Positions 20,834 to 30,175 of a DNA stretch of 64,000 bases are shown here, piece by piece. This DNA is from Castor canadensis. Lineage: Eukaryota > Chordata > Mammalia > Rodentia > Castoridae. The stretch lies in contig NC_133386.1 of assembly GCF_047511655.1 (NCBI RefSeq), positions 77,937,501 through 78,001,500 on the forward strand, read 5' to 3'. The position numbers and the translations under genes are program-made. How positions within the stretch are numbered: position 1 is the stretch's first letter; every line of letters begins with the position of its first letter. The notes beneath the pieces are model-generated. The model worked only from the letters and a program-made list of their open reading frames with translations. It had not been told where the DNA came from and made no database searches.

Positions 20834-22404
20834 CTAAAAATATACGATGGAGAAATAGCAGCCTCTTCAACAAAAACTGCTGGGAAAACTGGTTAGCAGT
20901 CTGCAAAAAACTGAAACTAGATCCATGTATATCACCCTATACCAAGATTAACTCAAAATGGATCAAGGATCTTAATATCAGACCCCAAACTCTTAAGTTG
21001 ATACAAGAAAGAGTAGGAAATACTCTGGAGTTAGTAGGTATAGGTAAGAACTTTCTCAATGAAACCCCAGCAGCACAGCAACTAAGAGATAGCATAGATA
21101 AATGGGACCTCATAAAACTTAAAAGCTTCTGTTCATCAAAAGAAATGGTCTCTAAACTGAAGAGAACACCCACAGAGTGGGAGAAAATATTTGCCAGAGT
21201 GGGAGAAAATATTTGCCAATTATACATCAGACAAAGGACTGATAACCAGAATATACAGGGAACTTAAAAAACTAAATTCTCCCAAAACTAATGAACCAAT
21301 AAAGAAATGGGCATGTGAACTAAACAGAACTTTCTCAAAAGAAGAAATTCAAATGGCCAGAAAACACATGAAAAAATGCTCACCATCTCTAGCAATAAAG
21401 GAAATGCAAATTAAAACCACACTAAGATTCCACCTCACCCCTGTTAGAATAGCCATCATAAGCAACACCACCAACAACAGGTGTTGGCGAGGATGCGGGG
21501 AAAAAGGAACCCTCTTACACTGTTGGTGGGAATGTAGACTAGTACAACCACTCTGGAAAAAAATTTGGAGGCTACTTAAAAAGCTGGACATCGATCTACC
21601 ATTTGATCCAGCAATACCACTCTTGGGGATATACCCAAAAGACTGTTACTCCAGAGGCACCTGCACATCCATGTTTATTGCGGCGCTATTCACAATAGCC
21701 AAGTTATGGAAACAGCCAAGATGCCCCAGCACTGACGAATGGATTAAGAAAATGTGGTATCTATACACAATAGAATTTTATGCAGCCATGAAGAAGAACG
21801 AAATGTTATCATTCGCTGGTAAATGGATGGAATTGGAGAACATCATTCTGAGTGAGGTTAGCCTGGCTCAAAAGACCAAAAATCATATGTTCTCCCTCAT
21901 ATGTGGACATTAGATCAAGGGCAAACACAACAATGGGATTGGACTATGAGCACATGATAAAAGCGAGAGCACACAAGGGAGGGGTGAGGATAGGTAAGAC
22001 ACCTAAAAAACTAGCTAGCATTTGTTGCCCTTAACGCAGAGAAACTAAAGCAGATACCTTAAAGCAACTGAGGCCAATAGGAAAAGGGGAACAGGTACTA
22101 GAGAAAAGGTTAGATCAAAAAGAATTAACCTAGAAGGTAACACCCACGCACAGGAAATCAATGTGAGTCAATGCCCTGTATAGCTATCCTTATCTCAACC
22201 AGCAAAACCCCTTGTTCCTTCCTATTATTGCTTATACTCTCTCTACAACAAAATTAGAGATAAGGGCAAAATAATTTCTGCTGGGTATTGGGGGGGGGGA
22301 GCGGGAGGGGGCGGAGTGGGTGGTAAGGGAGGGGGTGGGGGCAGGGGGGAGAAATGAACCAAGCCTTGTATGCACATATGAATAATAAAAGAAAAATGAA
22401 AAAA
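20834..22404 (+). mobile_element. 5'-truncated LINE-1, plus strand
   Basis: About 1.57 kb of L1 3' end: the last third of ORF2 followed by a short 3'UTR with a G-rich tract (22290-22350) and an A tail (gaataataaaagaaaaatg, then A run). Flanked by a 16-bp duplication, aaaaaaactctcctaa, at 20818-20833 and 22405-22420. The 3' half is close to the copies at 54276-55366 and 57128-57427, so they belong to one recent subfamily. Confidence 0.92.
20860..21913 (+). pseudogene. L1 ORF2 C-terminal part, frameshifted by a 22-bp duplication
   Basis: The C-terminal part of ORF2, including the Cys-rich end ([20 protein letters not shown]) and the terminal SLICGH then TAG. The frame is open from at least 20998 to 21217 and again from 21191 to the stop at 21911-21913. 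It is broken only where a 22-bp segment, agagtgggagaaaatatttgcc, occurs twice in tandem (21174-21195 and 21196-21217). Because 22 is not a multiple of 3, the duplication shifts the frame. No reverse-transcriptase or endonuclease domain is present. Confidence 0.85.
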
Positions 22405-22420
22405 AAAAAAACTCTCCTAA
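22405..22420. repeat. L1 target-site duplication, right copy
   Basis: aaaaaaactctcctaa. The A run merges with the L1 tail, so the exact inner edge is ambiguous by a few bases. Confidence 0.85.
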
Positions 22421-22703
22421 ATATCCCTGAACTGTATGATTTGGGCATAGAAGAAAGAGCAATAACCTAAGTGGGAAAATCAGTTTATTCAAAGTATTCT
22501 TCTGCTAATCAACTGTAGGTGTTTTTGCTTATCATTTTTCTAAGTGATTTTTATAAAAGTGTTTTTAAGCCTGGGTAACAATTTATAAACCAGTAGCCAA
22601 AATACATTTGGTACCAGGAAATCACACTAAAGAAGCATGCTGCTTCTAGGCTATTTGTGTCTATAGGTCCACATCTTTGTAATGTGCTTAGTTTGATTGC
22701 TTT
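22421..22703. other. Intergenic, no gene seen
   Basis: Single-copy-looking DNA between an L1 and a SINE. Confidence 0.4.
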
Positions 22704-23027
22704 ACCTTTTTTTTTTTTTTTTCCGGTTGTACTAGAATTTAAACTCAGGGTCTTGTGCTTACTAGGCAGGCACTCTACCATTTGAGCCACTCCACCAGCC
22801 CTTTTTGTGTGGGGTATTTTTGAGATAGGGTCTCACTTTATGCCCAGGCCTGCCTGGACTGAAATCCTCATATTTGTACTTCCCTGCATAACTGGGATGA
22901 CGGTATGTGATACCACACCCAGTCATTGGTTGAGATGGGGTCTTGCGAACTTTTTGCTGAGGTTGGCCTTAAACTGTGATCCTCCTGATCATCACCTCCT
23001 GAGTAGCTAGGATGAAAGGTCTTATCA
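22704..23027 (-). repeat. Three-part composite SINE, minus strand
   Basis: T run, then cactctaccatttgagccactccaccagccc (ID-like unit), gagatagggtctcac and ctgcctggactgaaatcc (B1-like), then a second B1-like unit ending tcctgagtagctaggatg. Same plan as 8636-8948. Confidence 0.75.
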
Positions 23028-23060
23028 CAATATTTTTAATGACCACAGTTTTTTATTTTT

Positions 23061-23152
23061 GTTTTGTTTTTCTTGTGGTTCTAGGGATAGAACCCACGGC
23101 CTTGCACATGATAGGCAACTGCTCTGCCACTGAACTATAACCCCAGCCCTAT
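23061..23152 (-). repeat. ID-like SINE, minus strand
   Basis: On +: gttctagggatagaaccc, ctgctctgccactgaacta, taaccccagccct. This is the complement of a tRNA-derived ID element with its A-rich tail (T-rich, 23045-23068). Confidence 0.75.
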
Positions 23153-23154
23153 TA

Positions 23155-23967
23155 CTTGATGTACTGGCATAAGGCCAAATACTTATGAGTAATTGAAATG
23201 GTCAATATTGAGATAATCAGAGCAAACAAAATTTTTATAGTATATAGCAAGCAAGTAATAATTTGAACTAAAAGTTATGTTCCTGAATTAATTTTGATAG
23301 CTGAACAATATTTAAATGGTAAAAAAATTGTTTTCTCATTACTGGACACCCAGTAGAAAGTAATACCATGTAAAGAGATTAAAACTTAACTTAATCTCTT
23401 TACACAGGAGTCTACCTAGGGACTGGATAAGTTTAGCATTACCCCTGACACAACTCTTTGATTGAAGTTAGACTAATTGTTTCTTTTGTAGAATTAGCAA
23501 TCTCTGCTGTAATTGGGCCATTCCTAAGATGCTAAGTAATGGAGCCACTACCTACCTAACTACACAGGGAAGAATCTGTGCAATTGCTGACACTTCTTGT
23601 TGCACATTGATAACAACATCAGGGATTATAGAGACTCAGTTGCAGAAGTTAGTGATAGAACTAGCCAGATTCCTCATCTGGCTCTTTAATATTCCTGAGT
23701 TTAGTTGGGTTGGTTCGTAGGGACCCTTGCTAAAAAGTATACTCCAAATGCTTTATATTATTCATCTGAGAGTTGTAATAGCAATCTCTCCGGTACACTG
23801 TCCTCTCTCAAAAAAAATTATGTTTGCATAGAGTCATCTGTTGAATATCAAATGATTGTTCTTCTTTGTCTAGAATAACAAAAAATCACAGAAATGCATG
23901 ATCAAGAGCACACAATAACCTATGAACAATGCATGAAGATTAAAAACCCAAAATGATAGTAACCAAA
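23155..23967. other. Intergenic; contains a perfect 14-bp hairpin
   Basis: No gene seen. Holds the inverted repeat at 23369-23404 listed separately. Confidence 0.4.
23369..23404. repeat. Perfect inverted repeat, 14-bp arms, 8-nt loop
   Basis: Left arm tgtaaagagattaa (23369-23382), loop aacttaac, right arm ttaatctctttaca (23391-23404). The arms are exact reverse complements. Class unknown. Confidence 0.85.
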
Positions 23968-24535
23968 TATAATAGTTTGAATATGGAATGGTCCCCCAAA
24001 AGGCTCATGTGTCAAATAATTTGTCCCCAGCTGGTAACTATATTGAGAGGTGACTGGAGGATAACAGCACTAACTTCATCAATCCATTGATAAGCTTATA
24101 CTGAGTGGACTATGACTAGTAGGAAGAAGCATGTCAGTGGAGCACATGCCTTTGAAGGGTATATCTTGTCTCTAGCCTCTTCCTGTCTCTCTCTGCTTCC
24201 TGGCAGCTTTCCTCCACCATGCCTTTCTGCCATAATGTCCTGCCTCACCACAGGCCCAGAAACATGGAGCCAAGTGACCATGGACTAAAACCTCTGAAAC
24301 AATGAGCCCAAATAAATCTTCTTTTAAGTTGTTTGTATCAGGTACTTTCTCTCTCTCTCTTTTTTCTTATTCTTTCTTGTGTTTGGAGATAGCATCTTAC
24401 TATGTACCCCAGGCTCATCTGGAACTCACAATCTTCCTACTTCACCTTTCCCAGTGCTGGGATTACAGGCATGCACCATCACACCTACCATATCAGGTAT
24501 TTTCTCACAGCAATGAAAACTAACACACCAAAAGT
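23968..24535 (+). repeat. MaLR-type LTR with a B1 insertion
   Basis: Starts tagtttgaatatggaatggtcc with ggctcatgtgtcaaataat, and ends ...gcaatgaaaactaacacacc, the general form of MaLR LTRs. It is interrupted by a minus-strand B1 at 24361-24490. Confidence 0.55.
24361..24490 (-). repeat. B1-like SINE, minus strand, inside a MaLR-type LTR
   Basis: On +: gagatagcatcttactatg, ccaggctcatctggaactc, agtgctgggattacaggcatgc. The LTR text tatcaggta(c/t)tttctc appears on both sides (24336-24350 and 24491-24505), consistent with a target duplication of about 13-15 bp. Confidence 0.75.
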
Positions 24536-25851
24536 AGCACTGATGCTCTAACTTTTAGGTACACTATCATTTAGGTGACCATAAGTAGACAGTTTTTAAA
24601 AACAAATTCAAAGAGGCTATTGATTTTGGGCTAACCTCCTGCACTAGGCCCCAATAGACCAGGCTGAAAATCAAAATGGAGTCACTCCTGCTAGAATTCC
24701 ACATTACCAGGCTGAAATAAAGCTATTAAGATGAACTTTTGAGAAAACAAGATTAAAAAGATAGCAACCAAATATCCTAAGCAGACTAGTTTCAAATATC
24801 ATGATAATGAACTTCTACTTTAGTCCTCACACAAAATAAGTTAGCCTTATATGACCTGATCTAACTAATAAGTTAGCTTCCTATTAGTCTGTGTCCCTGC
24901 ACACCAACTCCCCCATGAAGTAAGTTAACTTTGAAGTGTCCAATTTACTTTTTTCTTTTTGCTTTTATTTTCTTTAACCTTTTTCTGGCCATAAAACCGT
25001 CTCTTTTGCTTAGACCATCAAAACACTTACAGTTTTATGAAATGAACTGTTGCCCAATTCTAGAATTAAAAATAAAGCCAATGAAGATCATTTTGTCAAT
25101 GGAGATGAATGTCAGGTTCTTGAACTCACTGAAGAAAGAGTTCAGGGGTGAACACACAAGAGCTTTTAACACAGCAAATTATTTAAGCCAAAGTTAGATC
25201 TTCTTGAAGCAGAAGTGATTGCAGAATGATAGTACACCCCTAAAGGAGACTAAGAGTAGACAACTTGACCAAGTAGTCAGACTTTTATGGATAGGGTTTA
25301 ACAATTATGTTAAAGATATGTACACAGTTGTGGAGTTTTCCAAAAAAAATGGGGGAGCATTTTCAAGAATCGGGGAATGGAAAATGGTTTACCTTATAAG
25401 GTGTCCTCAGAACCAAGATGGCAATTTGAGGAGAGGTACGTGCATGAAACCACCACTATAATGAGATGTAAATGAGGCCTCTGACTAACCTGCAAAGTTG
25501 AGAAAGCAGCTGCTAGAATCCTTGTTGAATATCATTGGCTGCTGTACCAAGAAGCAGCCTTAACCATGGTCAACTATTTGTTCAGGATAATGGTGGTGCA
25601 GGATGTTTGGCAAGATGTACCCAGATACTGTGCTGCACGTGCTTCTGGCTTCTCTGTGCTATTGTTCCTTTTCTAACTACCTATCCCATATCATTTTTCT
25701 AAAACTTAAATTATAGGGTAAAATTAAATGATTATAGCCTCTTCTAATCCTGAGATTCTTTCTCTGAAATAAGCATTTCAAAGAATTCGTCAATGTACAA
25801 ATATGATAAGGCTAATGATAAAATTTTATCCATAAGTCTGATCTTGGTTAT
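24536..25851. other. Intergenic; possible degraded LTR at the left
   Basis: The stretch 24620-25030 (aatagaccaggctgaaaatc, aaaatggagtcactcctgc) reads like an old retroviral LTR, but I could not place it. Open frames at 24931-25197 and 25219-25461 show no family resemblance. Confidence 0.3.
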
Positions 25852-26144
25852 TGTTGTGGTCTGAATGTGCACTCCCAAAATTTACAATTGAGACCTAACC
25901 CCCAAGCTTAGGTGGGACCTTAGGGAGGTGACTTGGTCATGAGAGCACCAGCCTCATTAACAGGATTATTGCCCTTATAGAAGGGACCCACAGGAGCTTG
26001 TTCAGCTCTTCTGTCGCATGAAGACACAGCAAGAAGCCACTAGCACTGCCGGCACCTTGATTTTGGACTTCTCAACACCAGACAGTAGTTCTATAGTTTC
26101 CAGTCTAAAGTATTTTGTTATAGCAGCCCAAATGGACTTAGACA
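25852..26144 (+). repeat. MaLR-type LTR (MLT1/MST-like)
   Basis: Begins tgttgtggtctgaatgtgc (TG start) with aggtgggaccttagggaggtg, and ends gcccaaatggacttagaca (CA end). This text is characteristic of mammalian MaLR LTRs. Confidence 0.75.
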
Positions 26145-27312
26145 GTCACACATACATTTAAATCTTTTTTCAGAATGAACTTTAGACTTAACTAAGAAAC
26201 ACATCAAAAAGGGGGAAAAAAAGTTAAGTTTCTCCTGCCCACACACATCCATCTGAGCAAGTTAGAACATAAAGTTATTTAGGTAAAGAAAAAAAAAACT
26301 CCACAATTTTAAATTCCAGTTGTTTTGTAATCAGTTATTTGAAATTAGTCATTGAGAAAATTCAAGCAAAAAGTCACTACAATCCTTTGCACCCAGAGAC
26401 GCCATGTAAGTGTGAGTATGCGTGTTTGGCTAAGTGGCTTTTATTTAGCTTTCTATTTCAAATCTTATAAGCATAACAGAAAAGGTATATGAAACAAAAC
26501 CTTTTGGTTAGTAGAGTACATTTTTGTGGTCCGAAGTAGGTCATTTAAGATTTTCATGATTCTACTGGAAAGAACAAGAGCATGGGAGAATCAGCAAAAC
26601 CTCTGCAAATCAAATCAGCTAAACTTTATATGTTTGAAAAGTATATAGGACAATGATTTTATAGAAATTATGTACATTCATAATTTGTCCTTAAGCACCA
26701 AACTATTATGCTTAGATTCTTTGCATCATCCCAGAGATGATGTCCAAAGAATCTAAGAAGATTTTTGTATGTGTGTGTCTATAAGTGTGCAAATATAAAA
26801 AATTCTTCATGAAATATTTTTGATTTCAGGTATCATGATATAAATATTTCCCCCTAAAAATTATGACCAAAACTTTGAAATCAGTGGCCCTACTGCATTG
26901 ACAGCAATGATAAAATACTACTTGTTGAGATGTGTTTAGAGTTAAATAGAATCATTTTTAAATAAATGACAGTTAATTTACTAGTTGCTAAAAACCTTTA
27001 AAGAAAAACATATAAACAAATACAGTAAGAGTAATAACTGATTTATTTTTTAATTTTTATTGAATTATTTTAGCAAACTCACTTTATAAAAGAATGTGCA
27101 CTTGTACTGAATTTCAGCTAGTTGAGGCACCATTTACAAGCTCACTATGATAATCTAATCAAACATTCCTTTGCATACTAGTCAAGAGTATATCCTCCCA
27201 TTATTTTAGACATACCTTTTAAAAATAACTAAAATACATTTGAACTCAGGCAGACAGAATTGTGACTTGAGTGTGTCATCAGAGAAGAGAATGTGACCCT
27301 AGGAACTGCCAC
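26145..27312. other. Intergenic, no gene seen
   Basis: AT-rich. A local near-palindrome, agattctttgcatcatcccag / agatgatgtccaaagaatct (about 26714-26757), is noted in the findings. Confidence 0.4.
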
Positions 27313-27497
27313 GAAGAGCTGGGCACAATCGCACGTCTGTAATCTCAGCTATTAGGGAGGCAGAGGCAGGAGGCTCATTAGTTAGAGACCAGCCTAGGTA
27401 AAGTAAGCTGGACACTATCTAAATACAGAAAGGCTGGGGGCGTGGTTTAGGTGGTAGAGTTCTTGCCAGTGTGAGACCCTAGGTTCAATTCCCCAAA
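27313..27497 (+). repeat. Composite SINE (B1-like + ID-like)
   Basis: agctgggcacaatcgcacg, gtctgtaatctcagctatt, then gtggtttaggtggtagagttc and gtgagaccctaggttcaattcc, followed by a short A-rich end. Confidence 0.75.
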
Positions 27498-27876
27498 ACA
27501 AAACTCCCATGAAGAGCAGACCAAAATTCAGGCCTGCAATTACTGAATTTTGGAGTATTAGCTATTGCAGATCATTAAAACTCCTTAAGCACAATGCCAT
27601 GAACTAACCACTTTTTTTTAGCCATTCAGCAAATATCTGTTCACAGAATATGTACTAAGTGCCTGCTCTCTGTTTTACCCGAAGGAAGTCACTGGACTGT
27701 CTTGTAATGCCACGTGACAGCCACAGACTTCGTCCTTAATTAAAAGAACCAGAATCTTCTTTTAAAAATACTTTTTGTAAATTGTACTCATATTTAGTAA
27801 AGGATATGTCTAAAATCACTAATCAGAAATTTCACCAAAATAATATACCTATTGTCCTGTGAAGAAAGTGAACTTA

Positions 27877-28005
27877 GGACTAAGGAGAGAGATCAGCTCA
27901 GTATTACTGAGCACTTGCCTTGTATGCATGAGACCCTGGGTTCAATCCCCAGCATGAGAGAGAAAGACAGAGAGAGGAGAGAGAGAGAGAGAGAGAGAGA
28001 GATGA
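27877..28005 (+). repeat. ID-like SINE with a GA microsatellite tail
   Basis: An ID unit (gcacttgccttgtatgcatgag, ccctgggttcaatccccagc) followed directly by agagagaaagacagagagag and a (GA)n run to about 28003. The tail probably grew from the SINE A-rich end. Confidence 0.75.
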
Positions 28006-28616
28006 AGGGAGGGAGAAAGCTGAACTTTGTCAAGAGGAAAAAGGCTCTTTTTGACAAATATTACAGAACTTGTTTTAAAAATATAGCACCTCATAGACAG
28101 CAGAGTCTTAGCATAAAATAATGTGCTTTTCAATATATGATCATAGTTTGTGAAATTTCTTCCTGATGCATATAAGAAGTTCCTATTTTGAATATTAAAA
28201 ACGTATTTTAAAATGTCTCACTTCCCTATTAAATCTAAACTAGATTTCACAGAACAAAATATTTCTCCCATTTTTAAGTAGATACTGAAATTTCTGTTTT
28301 TTAAGCAGTAGTTTTGTTTGTAAAGCTTGCTGTTTCTTCTGACTGCAATTCTTAAACAAACAAACAAACAAAAAAAAAAAAACCTAAATTGCTGAGACCC
28401 AAGAGAAGACACAGTATAAACACTGAGGGCAAAAGCTGAATGGGTCATTTATTAGCAGAGTAAAACAAGCTGTAAATCTTCCTCTCTACCCTGATTATAG
28501 TCATGTTACACTCTAATGTCTACCTTTTGTATTCACCTCCTCATTTAATACACAACTGGCATCCTGTTAGATTCTTCTTAGAGTGGGACCCTAAGAATAA
28601 TTTCATTGAGAAAACA

Positions 28617-28622
28617 TTTATT
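28617..28622 (-). terminator. PRSS35: Candidate polyadenylation signal, PRSS35
   Basis: AATAAA on the - strand (tttatt on +), about 310 nt past the PRSS35 stop. A second copy lies at 28448-28453. I cannot say which is used. Confidence 0.35.
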
Positions 28623-28933
28623 ATAGTACCAGTTTGATGTTTTTAAACAGTATCTAATCTCTAAAAAGAGAGAAGAAAACAAAAACCTTCCCAAAAACAA
28701 AACTTATCACTACATAAAGAAGAGTATATGCTTGACACTGAAGTGCCTGCCCATCTATCTAGTTTTACCTAAACATTTTAGGTGTATGAAAATATCCTAA
28801 TTTTGAAAAGGTAAACTTGTAAAACTGCTGCAATGCTAGTTCAAGTCCAGGCATAATCTATGAAGCATCTTACATAATCATCACGGTGGTTCTCTGTGAT
28901 TTAGATGACATCTGACCTTTTGTTAGCTTTCTG

Positions 28934-30175
28934 TTAGCCATAAGCACAGTTGGCATCATTTCCATGAATCCAGAGGCAAATCTGGGCATATTTGAGGGGA
29001 GTGATGCGAACAGCGACATTATAATCCTTCTGAACCCCGTGGACGTCCACCCACTGGTGGCCTGAATAGACCGCGATGACTTTGCGCTTCCAGTTCTTTT
29101 TGTCTGGCTCTTTCAGACGCAGGTAGACCCCAGAGCCAGTGGAACCCGACTCAGCATCGCAGTATTGATAGAGGAGATCGTTGGATTCATCAGAAACGCT
29201 ACAAAACCGATAGACCAACTGATCGTCCCTGTCGTTATCAAATCCGGAGAAGTGGATCATTCCGCCTGGCATCTTCGTGACGGTGGGGCTGATTCCGAGT
29301 TCCATGTATTTCTTTTTATGAGCCCGCTTCAGCTCCAGGACAGCGTAGTCATAGTCCATGCCAGGGTCTCCACTCCCTCCTTTTGCCCAGCCTTTAGGAA
29401 TGTGGGTGTTCTTGACCCGGGTCCACTGGAAGGAGGGCCTCCCTTCAGAGACTTTCTGACCCCGACCAGATTCTTTTCTTTGTCTCCCACCCGTAGCTCT
29501 CTCCTGCACGTTCTCTTTGGCACCTTCTCTTTGGTCACCACCATTAGCTTCTCTCCTGCTCCTCTTAGGACCTCTACGTTTCTTGCGGCCACCTTTATTT
29601 CTCATCTTCAGCAATCCTACTCTTAGCTTCTTACTTCCTTTGACATAGTCCTTTCCATCATGAACACAGTGGGCAGCTGTCAGGACGTGATTGGGGGAAA
29701 TGAGAACGCCACTACAGCCTGTGGAGAGCTTCACAGCTGTACTAAATGGGAAATTGGTCAAGAACCTTTTGTCCAAGATGCTGAATCTACTGTCTGTGCC
29801 ATACACCTGTCTCTTTCTCCTAACAGATGCTCCTTTTGTGATGCTATTTTGAGTGGGATCCAGGATCAGCTCTTGAACTTTCACCCTTGTTAAGGTTCGG
29901 GTGCCGTTCTCAAAAACTGTCTCATATGAAAGAGAATCCTCCAGCTCCGAAAGGCTGGGGGGTGGGAGTTCTTTCTGGCATTCGATGCCACACCCTCTGT
30001 TTACCACCATCTTGGCATCTGCTTCAAACGTGGGGCTAGTGAGATGGAAAGTCCTCACACTGACAACCTGGGGTATTTTTCTTATGTGCCACGTAAAATC
30101 CTCTTGCATTTCAGATCCATCAATGAGGGTCCATCCAGGGGTGAAAAGTATCAACCAAAATAACAGAGTTTCCAT
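28934..30175 (-). CDS. PRSS35: PRSS35, secreted trypsin-fold pseudoprotease (complete, 413 aa)
   Basis: Inactive serine protease 35, a secreted S1-family protein known from ovary and other tissues; no substrate is established. It is 413 codons in one exon, the family's usual length. Residues 1-17 form a signal peptide (METLLFWLILFTPGWTL). A glycosylation sequon lies at N90-G91-T92. A basic processing site, RRKR at 119-122, precedes QVYG, like the activation cleavage of S1 zymogens. The protease fold follows: His169 in LTAAHC, Asp276 in DYDYAVLEL, and Thr346 in SGSTGSGV where active enzymes have Ser (GDSGG). Residues 193-243 form a very basic, low-complexity insert (GGRKKRRGPKRSRRE). The start is supported by acceptor ctattttaaag ending at 30182, six nt before the ATG, with A at -3 and G at +4. 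The frame is intact. PRSS23 is the nearest relative, but this length and the Thr point to PRSS35. Confidence 0.97.
   Translation of the reverse strand: METLLFWLILFTPGWTLIDGSEMQEDFTWHIRKIPQVVSVRTFHLTSPTFEADAKMVVNRGCGIECQKELPPPSLSELEDSLSYETVFENGTRTLTRVKVQELILDPTQNSITKGASVRRKRQVYGTDSRFSILDKRFLTNFPFSTAVKLSTGCSGVLISPNHVLTAAHCVHDGKDYVKGSKKLRVGLLKMRNKGGRKKRRGPKRSRREANGGDQREGAKENVQERATGGRQRKESGRGQKVSEGRPSFQWTRVKNTHIPKGWAKGGSGDPGMDYDYAVLELKRAHKKKYMELGISPTVTKMPGGMIHFSGFDNDRDDQLVYRFCSVSDESNDLLYQYCDAESGSTGSGVYLRLKEPDKKNWKRKVIAVYSGHQWVDVHGVQKDYNVAVRITPLKYAQICLWIHGNDANCAYG

Noticed and set aside
29165-29626. 153-codon open frame antisense to PRSS35
   Set aside because: It is the shadow of the conserved PRSS35 coding strand and has no own start context or features.
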